From positions 186,001-250,000 of the forward strand of contig NZ_JAHWFK010000005.1 in the NCBI RefSeq assembly GCF_019710575.1: a DNA stretch of 64,000 bases. The letters run 5' to 3'. Below the pieces are notes generated by a model. That model ran no database searches and was not told the origin of the DNA. It saw nothing but the letters and a program-made list of their open reading frames with translations. A program made the position numbers and the translations under genes. This DNA is from Paractinoplanes polyasparticus (GTDB lineage Bacteria > Actinomycetota > Actinomycetes > Mycobacteriales > Micromonosporaceae). Shown piece after piece: positions 7,761-16,651 of the stretch; position 1 is the stretch's first letter; each line of letters starts with the position of its first letter.

Positions 7761-9092
7761 GTGAACGGTGGACGAAGGCGGGAGGCGAGCATCGCCCACG
7801 TCGACCTCGACGCGATGTTCGCGGCGGTCGAGCAGCGCGACAAGGTGTCGCTGCGCGGCCGCCCGGTCATCGTCGGCGGGGTGGCCGGGCGGGGTGTCGT
7901 CGCCACCGCGTCGTACGAGGCCCGGCAGTACGGCGCCCGGTCGGCCATGCCCACGGCTGAGGCCCGCCGCCGCTGCCCGAGCGGCACGGCGTTCCTGGCG
8001 CCGCGCTTCTCCGCGTACCGCAAGACCAGCGAGGTCGTGATGGCGGTGCTGGCCGGGATGTCGCCCCTGATCGAGCAGGTGTCGATCGACGAGGCGTACG
8101 TCGATCTGGCCGCCGCCGGCCGCCACGATCTCTCCGTGGCCGGGGTCACCGCGCTCGCCGAACAGATCAGGAGCACCATCGCGGCCGCCACCGGCGGGGT
8201 GACCGCTTCGATCGGCGTCGGCACGTCCAAACTCGTCGCCAAGATCGGCTCCGACCTGCACAAACCGAACGGGTTGACGGTCGTCGCGCCCGGCGGCGAA
8301 CAGGCGCTGCTACGCCCGCTGCCGATCACGCGGCTGCAGGGCGTCGGCCCGGCCACCGCCGAACGGCTGCGCCGCGCGGGCCTGCACACCATCGGCGACC
8401 TGGCCCGCGTCGAGCCGGCCGACCTGATCGACTGGTTCGGCCAGGCCCACGGCGCGAGCCTGCACCGCCTGGCCCGCGCCCACGACGACCGCCCGGTCGT
8501 CGGCGAGCGCGAGGCCAAGTCCGTCTCGGCCGAGGAGACGTTCGACGTCGACCTCACCGACCGGGCCCGCCTCAACACCGAGATCGACCTGCTGGCCACC
8601 CGCGTCGGCGGCCGCCTGCGGGCCGGCGGCCTGTCGGCCCGCACGGTCACCATCAAGGTCCGCCACCACGACTTCACCACGATCACCCGCTCGGCCACCC
8701 GCGCCCAGCCCACCGACGACCCGCGGCTGGTCGCCCAGTTCGCCCGCCGCCTGCTGTCCGACATCGACACGTCGGCCGGCATCCGCCTGCTCGGCGTCGG
8801 CGCCACCACCCTGGCCGACTTCGTGCAGGACGACCTGTTCGGCGCCACGACGGCCGAGCCCGAGCCCCTTGAGCCTTCGCCGGCGGTGGTCGAGCGTCCC
8901 GCCGCAACCCTCGACTGGCGCCCCGGCCAGGACGTGCGGCACGACGACCACGGCCCCGGCTGGGTGTGGGGCAGCGGCCGGGGCCGGGTCACGGTCCGCT
9001 TCGAGGGGCCGGGCACTCCCCCGGGCCCGGTGCGCACCTTCCCGGTCGACGACCCCGCCCTGCACCCCGCGGAACCACCCGACTGGCTCTAG
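7761..9092 (+). CDS. dinB: DNA polymerase IV (Y-family)
   Basis: This 443-residue translesion polymerase has the HVDLDAMFAAVE catalytic motif (Asp15, Asp17), VATASYEAR, and VSIDEAYVDL with the second catalytic acidic pair. Two helix-hairpin-helix segments follow (LQGVGPATAERLRRAG), then the little-finger domain. A QDDLF beta-clamp-binding motif appears near residue 356. The last 60 residues (GWVWGSGRGRVTVRFEGPG) form the extension seen in many actinobacterial DinB proteins. It copies past damaged bases at the cost of fidelity. The GTG start has no Shine-Dalgarno and fits leaderless initiation. I see no LexA box upstream. Confidence 0.95.
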   Translation: MNGGRRREASIAHVDLDAMFAAVEQRDKVSLRGRPVIVGGVAGRGVVATASYEARQYGARSAMPTAEARRRCPSGTAFLAPRFSAYRKTSEVVMAVLAGMSPLIEQVSIDEAYVDLAAAGRHDLSVAGVTALAEQIRSTIAAATGGVTASIGVGTSKLVAKIGSDLHKPNGLTVVAPGGEQALLRPLPITRLQGVGPATAERLRRAGLHTIGDLARVEPADLIDWFGQAHGASLHRLARAHDDRPVVGEREAKSVSAEETFDVDLTDRARLNTEIDLLATRVGGRLRAGGLSARTVTIKVRHHDFTTITRSATRAQPTDDPRLVAQFARRLLSDIDTSAGIRLLGVGATTLADFVQDDLFGATTAEPEPLEPSPAVVERPAATLDWRPGQDVRHDDHGPGWVWGSGRGRVTVRFEGPGTPPGPVRTFPVDDPALHPAEPPDWL

Positions 9093-9208
9093 GGTGTTCT
9101 CAAGGTGGGCCGGCCGACGCACTACGCCGGCCGACCACGACGGCCCGCACGCGCCGGCCACCGCACAGACGCCCGGTCTCGCCGCTGACAGCGCGGCCGA
9201 GCCGGCAC

Positions 9209-10099
9209 TCAGCGAGAGCTGACGGCCAGGGAGCCGAAACCGGCGGCGGCGGTGACCTCCAGGCCGGAGCCGTCGCCGGCGGTCAGAGTGGTGTTGCGGG
9301 CGATGCCGCTCTCGCGCCTGCCGTAGAGGCTCACCACCCCCGCCCCGGAGCGGGCCTGCACCCGCACGGGTACCTCGCCCTCGGTCTGGATGCTCCACTC
9401 GCGGACGCCGCCGGACATGCGGATCGGGAGTGCCCGCGCCGCGTCGGGCAGGGCCAGGTACACCGTGTCGGCGCCGCCGGTCAGGTCGACCGCACGGACC
9501 ATGCCGCCGGTCAGCACGAACGTGGCTGCGTGCACGCCACCGTTCATGCGGATGGTCCAAGTGATCCGCTCGTCCAGCAGCACGTCCAGGCGGCCCGGGC
9601 CGGGAGCCCCGGTCGGGCGGGCGGTCAGCCGTACCTCGGTGCCGTCGACGCTGGTCGCGGGAGTGATGCCGCTGCCGGGTGGGGTGCTGGCCCGGATCGG
9701 GCCGCCGGCCGGGCGGCCCAGGGTGAGGTTCAGCTCGGTCACGTTGCTGACCAGGTCGAAGGTGCCGGCGGTGAACGCAGGAGCGGCCCCGGCCACCGGC
9801 GTGGTCGGCGAAGACGACGTGGTGGTGACGATCAGGGCGGTCACGCCGAGCAGGACCGCGACGCCGACCAGTGCCACGACAACTTTCGGGCGCGAGCGGC
9901 GCGGTGGGACCGGAGCGAACTCTTCGGTCGGCGGCTCATCGTCCACAGGCGCCCGGTCCGGCTCGCTCCGGAAGGAGAAGGGGACCGGAGCAGCCGCCTC
10001 GTCCGGCGACGGGGATGCCGCAGGCTGGTTCTGGAAGGCGAAGCCGGCCGCCCCGGACAGCAGCGGGTAGGTCTCGGTCGGCTCGTCGAGTCCGTCCAT
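9209..10099 (-). CDS. membrane-anchored protein with extracytoplasmic beta-rich domain, unknown function
   Basis: The 296-residue protein has a Pro/Asp/Glu-rich cytoplasmic N-terminus (about 1-68), an RRSRPK stop-transfer signal, and a single hydrophobic helix (VVVALVGVAVLLGVTALIV, about 71-89). An extracytoplasmic region of about 200 residues follows, rich in Gly, Thr and Val with regularly spaced short strands. That region resembles the right-handed, adhesin-like repeats of DUF4097-type domains, though I am not certain of the family. I chose the ATG at 10099, which has GAGGAG 6 nt upstream. It stands alone between dinB and the amino-acid racemase gene. It is probably an envelope-located sensor or structural protein. 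Confidence 0.7.
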   Translation of the reverse strand: MDGLDEPTETYPLLSGAAGFAFQNQPAASPSPDEAAAPVPFSFRSEPDRAPVDDEPPTEEFAPVPPRRSRPKVVVALVGVAVLLGVTALIVTTTSSSPTTPVAGAAPAFTAGTFDLVSNVTELNLTLGRPAGGPIRASTPPGSGITPATSVDGTEVRLTARPTGAPGPGRLDVLLDERITWTIRMNGGVHAATFVLTGGMVRAVDLTGGADTVYLALPDAARALPIRMSGGVREWSIQTEGEVPVRVQARSGAGVVSLYGRRESGIARNTTLTAGDGSGLEVTAAAGFGSLAVSSR

Positions 10100-10222
10100 C
10101 GCTGTCTCCTCGCTGCGGCCGGATGCGTCGCCAGGAGGTACGGGCCGCGCCCGCGTTCCGGTTCGATCCGGCCTCATGAAGAGAAGCAGGTCACCCGGAG
10201 ACGCGGCGGGTCGAACCACGGC

Positions 10223-11329
10223 CTACAACGGGAGCCATTCCGTGGCTGTGGTGATGTCGGCCAGGACCTCGGGCAGCGGCTCCACGCCGAGGCCGGGACC
10301 GGTCGGCACGGGCAGGTGACCGTCCTGGAGCACGAACGGCTCGGTGACGTCGGTGCGGAAGTAGCGGTCCGAGGCCGACGTGTCCCCGGGCAGCGTGAAG
10401 CCGGGCAGGGCGGCCAGCGCGACGTTCGCGGCCCGGCCCAGGCCCGTCTCCAGCATGCCGCCGCACCACACTGGGATCCCGTTGGCCACGCACACGTCGT
10501 GGATGCGGCGGGCCTCCAGGTAGCCGCCGACCCGGCCCGGCTTGACGTTCACGATGCTGCAGGCGCCGAGGCGGATGGCGTCGGCCGCGGCCCGGGCCGA
10601 CACGATCGACTCGTCCAGGCAGATCGGGGTCCGCACGCGGCGGGCCAGCTCCACGTGGCCGAGCACGTCCTCCTCGTCGAGCGGCTGCTCGATCAGCAGC
10701 AGCCCGAAGGGGTCGAGCGCGGCCAGCAGCGGGGCCTCCCCCACCGTGTACGCCGTGTTGGCGTCGACCTGCAGCAGCACGTCGTCCCCGAAGCGTTCGC
10801 GGACGGCCCGCACCGGCGCCACGTCCCAGCCGGGCTCGATCTTCAGCTTGATCCGGACGTAGCCCTGGGCCAGGTAACCGTCGACGGCGTCCAGCAGTTC
10901 GGGCACCGAGTCCATGATGCCGACCGACACCCCGCACGCCACGCGCTCGCGGGTGGCGCCCAGCTCGCGGCCGAAGCTGCGGCCCGAGGCACGCAGCTCG
11001 GCGTCCAGCACCGCGGTCTCCAAGGCCGCCTTGGCCATCCGGTGGCCCTTGAACCGGTGCAGGGTTCCAGCGACGGCAACGGCCGACTCCGGCGGGCGGG
11101 CGGCGAGCGCCGGCACCAGGTAGCGCCGCAGCACGTCGGCCGCCGCCTCCACGTACTCGCTGGAGTAGAGGGGGTCGCTCATGGCGACGCATTCGCCCCA
11201 GCCCTCGGCCTCGTCGGTGACTGCCCGCAGCAGCAGCACGTCGCGTTCGGTCGCGGTGCCGAACGACGTGCGGAACGGTGACACCAGAGGCATCCGGATC
11301 CGGCGCAGCTCGATCCCGGTCAGTTTCAT
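10223..11329 (-). CDS. N-succinylamino acid racemase / o-succinylbenzoate synthase-like enolase
   Basis: A 368-residue enolase-superfamily enzyme of the OSBS/NSAR group. All catalytic positions are present: the KxK lysines Lys161 and Lys163, metal ligands Asp189, Glu214 and Asp239, and the opposite-face Lys263. The length and residue numbers match the well-studied Amycolatopsis NSAR. Family members either make o-succinylbenzoate for menaquinone or interconvert D- and L-N-succinylamino acids. Here the gene overlaps a GNAT gene (ATGA, 11326-11329) and an M20 hydrolase lies just before that. This is the arrangement of the succinyl-dependent D-to-L amino acid conversion pathway and favours NSAR. 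No men genes are nearby. GGGAG precedes the start by 5 nt. Confidence 0.9.
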   Translation of the reverse strand: MKLTGIELRRIRMPLVSPFRTSFGTATERDVLLLRAVTDEAEGWGECVAMSDPLYSSEYVEAAADVLRRYLVPALAARPPESAVAVAGTLHRFKGHRMAKAALETAVLDAELRASGRSFGRELGATRERVACGVSVGIMDSVPELLDAVDGYLAQGYVRIKLKIEPGWDVAPVRAVRERFGDDVLLQVDANTAYTVGEAPLLAALDPFGLLLIEQPLDEEDVLGHVELARRVRTPICLDESIVSARAAADAIRLGACSIVNVKPGRVGGYLEARRIHDVCVANGIPVWCGGMLETGLGRAANVALAALPGFTLPGDTSASDRYFRTDVTEPFVLQDGHLPVPTGPGLGVEPLPEVLADITTATEWLPL

Positions 11330-12195
11330 CGTTTCTCCCTGTCCACCACGTACCAGCCGGCCCGGTCGAAGCCAGTCACCCGGGCGCCGCCGTCGATCAG
11401 CGGGCCCAGCACGTCGCGCACCGCCACACGCCACCGCCGGGCACAGGCCGGGTCGGTGCGGCGCAGCGATTCGATGTCGGACGGCACCGCCACCAGCACG
11501 ATCCGGCCGTCGGCGCGGCCGGGTGCGGGTTCCCCTCCGGCCGTACGGCCGAGGGCCGTCACCGCTCCGGCCGCGCGCAGCGCGTCGGCGTCCCACCGGT
11601 GCGGACGGTCGCCGCGGGCCACCCGGTCGACGTCCGGGGCGGTCAGGTCCCAGTGCAGCAGCAGCCGGTCGGTGGCGTCGTTGCCGTTGATGGCGTCGCC
11701 CATCGGGCCGTAGAAGTCGGGCAGGTACTGCACGGGCGCCCCGCCCAGCTTGACCAGGTTGAAGTAGGCGTTCCGGCTGACCAGCGGATCGTAGGTCCAG
11801 CTGATCCTCGTCAGGCCGTGGCTCAGCGCCCACGCCCGCTGGTGCAGCTTGATGGCCCAGCCGACGTTGCGGCCCCGGGCGGCCCGCGTGACCCCGGCGA
11901 TGTGGCTGTGGATCTCGCGGCGGTCCGGTGCGGCGAAGAAGCCCGCGCAGGCGCCGACCAGGCCGGTGTCGTCGAACGCGCCGGCCACATAGTTGCCGGC
12001 CTTGCTCATGGCGCGCAACAGTTCCCGGGTCACCGGCGCGTGCGCCGGATCGGAGTGCCAGATGCTGTCGAACAGCCAGAACACCTCGTGCAGTTCGGGC
12101 AGATCGGTGATGATCCGGACCTGGACGCCGGCCGCCGCGGCCGCCAGATCGGCCGCGGCTGACGCCGGACTCAGCAGGCCGGTGTGGTCGCTCAT
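11326..12195 (-). CDS. GNAT-family acyltransferase, probable D-amino acid N-succinyltransferase
   Basis: A 289-residue GNAT-like acetyltransferase of the COG3375 type. The central region GVTRAARGRNVGWAIKLHQRAWAL gives the acyl-CoA-binding signature (R-G-R-N-V-G-x-A), and TWTYDPLVSRNAYFNLVKLGG-like residues (about 131-151) are typical of this subfamily. It overlaps the M20 gene upstream and the racemase gene downstream by 4 bp each, so the three proteins are probably made together. In Geobacillus kaustophilus the equivalent GNAT protein adds succinate to D-amino acids ahead of the racemase. Succinyl-CoA use here is inferred from context. Confidence 0.85.
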   Translation of the reverse strand: MSDHTGLLSPASAAADLAAAAAGVQVRIITDLPELHEVFWLFDSIWHSDPAHAPVTRELLRAMSKAGNYVAGAFDDTGLVGACAGFFAAPDRREIHSHIAGVTRAARGRNVGWAIKLHQRAWALSHGLTRISWTYDPLVSRNAYFNLVKLGGAPVQYLPDFYGPMGDAINGNDATDRLLLHWDLTAPDVDRVARGDRPHRWDADALRAAGAVTALGRTAGGEPAPGRADGRIVLVAVPSDIESLRRTDPACARRWRVAVRDVLGPLIDGGARVTGFDRAGWYVVDREKR

Positions 12196-13286
12196 GGGTG
12201 GACCGCCGATCCCGCGAGCAGCTCGGCCGTGAGCGCCGCGACCAGGGCCGCCCGGCGCGGTATCTCGGCCACCACAACGTGTTCCCCGGCCGCGTGGGCC
12301 CCGCCGCCGACTGCGCCCAGCCCGTCCAGCGTGGGCGTGCCGACACCGGCGGTGAAGTTGCCGTCCGAGGCGCCGCCGACCGCGGCCCGGCCCAGCTCGC
12401 CGTCGATCGCCACGGCCCGCAGGTAGAGCGCGTCGGAGGCGGTCGCCTCGAGCGGCGGGCGGTTGAGGCCGCCCTCGATCTCGATCCGGGCGCCCGGCAG
12501 CACCGGTGCGAGCGCTCGGAGGGCAGCGTCCACGCGCTCCTGTTCAAGAGCTGTCCGGGCGCGGACGTCGACGGCGAACTCCCCGAGCGCCGGGACGGTG
12601 TTGGTGGTGGTGCCCGCGGTCATGCGGGTCGGCACCGCCGTCGTTCCGAGCGCCGGATCGGCCAACGCCTGCACGGCCAGCACCTGGTGGGCCAGCTCCA
12701 CAGTGGAGTTGACGCCGGTCTCGGGTTCCAGGCCCGCGTGGGCGGCACGGCCGGTGACCCGTACGCGGTACAGCGAAACGCCCTTGCGCTCGGTCTTGAG
12801 CGCGCCCCCGTCGGCCGAGCCCTCCAGCACCAGGGCGGCCGCGCAGCCGACGGCCTCCTTCTCGATCAGCTCGCGCGACGTCGGCGAGCCCAGCTCCTCG
12901 TCGCCGGTGATCAGCACGGTCACCCCGCGGCGGTCGGGCAGCGACGCGACCGCGTGCAGGCCCTGCACCACGCCGGCCTTCATGTCGAAGCAACCCGGTC
13001 CGCGCAGGATCTCCCCGTCGATCCCGTACGGGGTGTGCGCGAGCGAACCGATCGGCCACACCGTGTCATGGTGACCCAGCAGCAGCACCCGGGGTGGCCC
13101 GTCGCCGAAACGCCACCGCAGGTGGGTACGGCCGTCGATCACGATCAGTTGCGCGTGCGCGCCGAGCAGCCGGTGCCCGATCCCGGCGACGACCTCGGCG
13201 CTGCGGGCCACGGCGGCCCGGTCGTCCGAGGGCGATTCGCAGGTCACCAGCGCCCGCACGTCGGCCAGCATCTGCGGCAGGTCCAT
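12192..13286 (-). CDS. M20-family metallohydrolase, probable N-succinyl-L-amino acid desuccinylase
   Basis: A 364-residue zinc hydrolase of the M20/ArgE/carboxypeptidase G2 family. Ligand motifs are GHHDTV (His72, Asp74), CFDMKAG (Asp101) and TGDEELGS (Glu130-Glu131). A lid/dimerisation domain occupies about residues 175-285. It releases an acyl group from an N-acyl amino acid or cleaves a C-terminal residue. Its 4-bp overlap with the GNAT gene and the nearby racemase suggest that it removes succinate from the L-epimer and closes the D-to-L pathway. It begins 3 bp after the S9/serine hydrolase fusion gene ends, so the transcript most likely continues from that gene. Confidence 0.88.
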   Translation of the reverse strand: MDLPQMLADVRALVTCESPSDDRAAVARSAEVVAGIGHRLLGAHAQLIVIDGRTHLRWRFGDGPPRVLLLGHHDTVWPIGSLAHTPYGIDGEILRGPGCFDMKAGVVQGLHAVASLPDRRGVTVLITGDEELGSPTSRELIEKEAVGCAAALVLEGSADGGALKTERKGVSLYRVRVTGRAAHAGLEPETGVNSTVELAHQVLAVQALADPALGTTAVPTRMTAGTTTNTVPALGEFAVDVRARTALEQERVDAALRALAPVLPGARIEIEGGLNRPPLEATASDALYLRAVAIDGELGRAAVGGASDGNFTAGVGTPTLDGLGAVGGGAHAAGEHVVVAEIPRRAALVAALTAELLAGSAVHP

Positions 13287-13289
13287 CGC

Positions 13290-16200
13290 TCAGGCCACCT
13301 TCGGGGTCGCCCGCACACCCAGGTGCAGATAGCGCTCGCCGGTGGGCAGCCGATAGAAGTACACCGGGAACCACATGTCGCTCTGCGGCATGCGGACCAG
13401 GAAGAGGTCGTCCTTCACCCCGACCATCGGCAGCTCGTGCACCGGCTCGGGGCTGAGCTCGGCCAGCGGTCCGGTCTGGGTCATCCGCAGCACGGCGCCC
13501 TCGAGCACCTCGAGCCGGACGCTGGCCCGCTCGTACGTGCCCAGGTGCCCGGTGACGTCCACCTCGACCGGCGGCGACGGCGGGCTGAGCGGCTGCGGCA
13601 TCGTCAGCCCGGCCACCTCGGCGAAGATCTCGGTGAACAGGTCCTGATAGAGGTCGCGTGCCCCCTCGCCGTTGGTCAGCAGGGTGACGGCCAGCCCCTG
13701 GGACGGCAGCAACCGCAGGAACGCCGACTGGCCGATGGTGTTGCCGTCGTGGCCGATGAGCCGGTGGCCGTCCCAGTCGAAGCGGATCCAGCCCAGCCCC
13801 CACGAGTCGCCCAGCGTGTACTTCTCGGGCAGCTCGACCTGGTGCTCGGCCATGGCGGCGGCGCCGGCCGGGCTCAGCACGTCCCCGCCGCCGTCCAGGT
13901 GCATCTTCGCGAACGTCAGCAGGTCGGCCGCGGTCGAGTTGATCAGCCCGGCCGGGCCGAGCGCGCGCGGCAGTGTCCACACCGGAGCCACCTGGGGGCC
14001 GGGCAGGTGGCCGGTGGCTGCCCGGTGCAGCAGAGCCTCCTCGGGCAGGGTGCCGGTGCGGCGCAGGCCCAGCGGCTTGCTGATCCGGTCGCGGACGGCC
14101 GCGTCCCAGGTGCCGCCGGTGAGCTTCTCGACGACCCGGCCGGCCAGCGAGAAGCCCGAGTTGCAGTACGACCAGGTGGCGCCGAGCGGGTGGTTCTGGG
14201 CCACGTCGCGCAGGCCGTCGACGTACTTCTCGAGGCAGTCGTCGCCGCGGCCGGTGTCGGTGAAGACGTCGCCGTCGATGCCGCTGGTGTGGGTGAGCAG
14301 ATGCCGCATGGTCACCTTGGCCGCGACGCCGGGATCGGCCAGCGTCAGCTCGGGCAGCACGTCGGCGATCGGCGCGTCCAGTTCGAGCTTGCCCTCGTCG
14401 ACGAGCTGCTGCACCAGCGTGGCGGTCCACACCTTGCTGATCGAGCCGATCTGGAACACCGAGTCGGTGCTGGTCTCGACGCCGGTGTCCACGTTGACCA
14501 CGCCGTAGGCGGCTTCGACCAGATCCTCGTCGCGCAGAATCCCCAGGACCGCGCCGGGCACCCCGTGCCGGGCGGCGAGCACGTCGAGCCTCCGCTGCCA
14601 GTGCCCGGCGTCCAGCGGCTTGCGCCCGCTGCCGGTGTGCCGGCGCACCCACTCGGCGATCCGGGTGTTGAAGTCGAGGCGCTGCGAGGGCGGCCCCTCG
14701 ACGATCAGCAGGTGCGACCCGCCCGGATAGAGCACGAGCTCGGCCGGGACGCCGCGTTCGCGCAGCGCGGTGTGCCACTGCTGGGCCTGGCCGACCGGGC
14801 ACCGCAGGTCGGCGTCGCCCTGGATGATCAGCGTCGGGGTGCTCACGTCGGCCACCCGGGTCAGCGGGGACATCGCCGCGTACCGTTCCGGCGCCTCCCA
14901 CGGGCGGCCGCCGAGCTCGATCTCGGCCAGCAGATGCCCGTCGTCCGAGGCGCCGGCCATGCTGGTCAGGTCGCTGACCACGCCGCCGGTGACCGCGGCG
15001 GCGAACCGGCCGTCGGTGGCGGTGAGGTAGCAGGTCATGTAACCGCCGTAGCTGTAACCGGCCACAGCGAGCTTCGCGGGGTCGGCGGTGCCGTCGGCGA
15101 CCAGTTGGTCGAGCGGCTCGAGGAAGTCGCGGGCGTCGGCCTCACCCCACGCGCCGAGGGCGCCGGTGAAGAACTGCTCGCCGTAGCCGTCGCTGGCCCG
15201 GGGGTTGAGCAGCAGCACGTTCCAGCCGTCGGCCGCCAGCTCCTGGTGGTAGAGGTGGACGTCGTCGGCGGCGCCGTTCCAGGCGTTGTGCGGGCCGCCG
15301 TGGATGTCGAGCAGCAACGGCGCCGGGCCGCTCACCGCGGGGTCGCGGATCAGCCAGCCGTGCACCACGGTGCCGTCCGAGATGGTGAACTCCCGCTCGA
15401 CCCGGGGAAACAGCTCGACGTCCGCGAAAACCTCGCCATGCGAAGTGCGCACGGTCTCGGCGCCGCTCACCACGTCGACGGTGACAATTTCTCCGTACGA
15501 ACCGGGGGTAGCGAGAACGACAGCGGCGGTGTCACCCACCACGGACAGTCCGGCGACCACGCGTCCCGCTCCGGCGAGCACCGGCCGGGGTGTGCCGCCG
15601 TCCACGGACACCGCGTAGAGATGCGAACAACCCCGGTCCCGTACGCAGAAAAGCACCGTCCGCCCGTCGGCCGCGAACCGTGGCACCGCGCCCGGATAGG
15701 CCGGCCCGCCCGGCATCACGTTGCGATCGAGGCTCTTCGCGAGGTCGCGCACCGGGCTGCCGTCGAGCGGCACGTAGAGCAGCCCCGCGTGCCCGACCGG
15801 CTCACCCTCGTACCCGACGACCACGAGCGCGTCGCCCCGCGGCGTCCACACGGCCGGCCCGGCGACGCCGCCGGCCAGCCCCACGACGTGCGGCCGCGCC
15901 TTGGGGTCGGTGACGTCCACGACGTGCACCGGCGCCCGCAGCACCAGATCGGCGTCGGGGGCGGTGGCCGCCGCGAAGGCCAGCCGGGCCGAATCCGGCG
16001 ACCAGGCCGGGTCGCCCGCGTGCCAGTCCCCCTCGGTCACCTGCCGGGCCTTGCGGGTCTCGAGGTCGAGCACGAACAGGTGCTTGCGGACGTCGCGCAG
16101 CCACCCGCTGCCGTCGGCCTGATAGTCGAGGCGCTCGGTGACGATGGGAGCGCCCTTGTCGGCGCCGGTCACCGCGACCGGCGCCGAGAAGGCGATCCTC

Positions 16201-16550
16201 GTGCCGTCGGGACTCCACACCGGTGCACCCGCGCCCAGCGGCAGCTCGGTGACCGGTTCGGCCTCGCCGCCGTCGGCCGGCAGCAGCCACAGCTGGGCCG
16301 GGCCGTCGCCACCGCGCAGGAACGCCAGCCGCCCGCCGTCGGGCGACCAGGCCGGGGACGTGTCGGCCGGCCCACGGGTCAACCGGCGTGCGCCGCCGTC
16401 CCCGGCGCACCAGATGCCCCGGGTCACCCGGTCCGCCGCCCGGTCGGCCGCACGCAGCACGTACGCGATCCGGCGGCCGTCCGGGCCCAGGGCGGGCTGC
16501 TCGGGCGTCGCCACCGACACCAGGTCCTCGATCTGCGCACGACGTGCCAC
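13290..16550 (-). CDS. fusion of S9 prolyl-oligopeptidase-type peptidase and beta-lactamase-fold serine hydrolase
   Basis: This 1086-residue protein is a two-enzyme fusion. Residues 1-390 form a TolB/PD40-type beta-propeller with repeated AWSPDG units. Residues 400-640 are the S9 hydrolase domain, with the Ser500 nucleophile in GYSYGGYM, Asp581 in GDADLRCP and His613 in GGSHLL. Residues 645-1086 are a class C beta-lactamase/D-peptidase-type domain with SISK (Ser703, Lys706), YCN (Tyr795, Asn797) and HDGN. No signal peptide is seen, so it acts in the cytoplasm, presumably on imported peptides. The second half is a close relative of the separate hydrolase at 19024-20376, with a 72-nt identical stretch. 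The start is GTG with GGGGGAAAC upstream. Confidence 0.92.
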   Translation of the reverse strand: MARRAQIEDLVSVATPEQPALGPDGRRIAYVLRAADRAADRVTRGIWCAGDGGARRLTRGPADTSPAWSPDGGRLAFLRGGDGPAQLWLLPADGGEAEPVTELPLGAGAPVWSPDGTRIAFSAPVAVTGADKGAPIVTERLDYQADGSGWLRDVRKHLFVLDLETRKARQVTEGDWHAGDPAWSPDSARLAFAAATAPDADLVLRAPVHVVDVTDPKARPHVVGLAGGVAGPAVWTPRGDALVVVGYEGEPVGHAGLLYVPLDGSPVRDLAKSLDRNVMPGGPAYPGAVPRFAADGRTVLFCVRDRGCSHLYAVSVDGGTPRPVLAGAGRVVAGLSVVGDTAAVVLATPGSYGEIVTVDVVSGAETVRTSHGEVFADVELFPRVEREFTISDGTVVHGWLIRDPAVSGPAPLLLDIHGGPHNAWNGAADDVHLYHQELAADGWNVLLLNPRASDGYGEQFFTGALGAWGEADARDFLEPLDQLVADGTADPAKLAVAGYSYGGYMTCYLTATDGRFAAAVTGGVVSDLTSMAGASDDGHLLAEIELGGRPWEAPERYAAMSPLTRVADVSTPTLIIQGDADLRCPVGQAQQWHTALRERGVPAELVLYPGGSHLLIVEGPPSQRLDFNTRIAEWVRRHTGSGRKPLDAGHWQRRLDVLAARHGVPGAVLGILRDEDLVEAAYGVVNVDTGVETSTDSVFQIGSISKVWTATLVQQLVDEGKLELDAPIADVLPELTLADPGVAAKVTMRHLLTHTSGIDGDVFTDTGRGDDCLEKYVDGLRDVAQNHPLGATWSYCNSGFSLAGRVVEKLTGGTWDAAVRDRISKPLGLRRTGTLPEEALLHRAATGHLPGPQVAPVWTLPRALGPAGLINSTAADLLTFAKMHLDGGGDVLSPAGAAAMAEHQVELPEKYTLGDSWGLGWIRFDWDGHRLIGHDGNTIGQSAFLRLLPSQGLAVTLLTNGEGARDLYQDLFTEIFAEVAGLTMPQPLSPPSPPVEVDVTGHLGTYERASVRLEVLEGAVLRMTQTGPLAELSPEPVHELPMVGVKDDLFLVRMPQSDMWFPVYFYRLPTGERYLHLGVRATPKVA

Positions 16551-16651
16551 TGTTTCCCCCTCGTTTCACGGGTCTCAGCGCGAAGCCTGCCCGCCGTGGG
16601 GGGCCCGTGTCATGGTGCGCCACAACGAGTCGGAGGCCCTCGAATCGTCGG

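Noticed and set aside
10223..11329. Menaquinone o-succinylbenzoate synthase
   Set aside because: The fold fits both functions, but no menaquinone gene is near and the overlapping GNAT and M20 genes point to succinylamino acid racemase. Synthase activity as a side reaction cannot be excluded.
16145..16158. TGGGAGCGCCC resembling half of a CebR site
   Set aside because: It lies in the coding part of the S9 fusion and is not a full palindrome.
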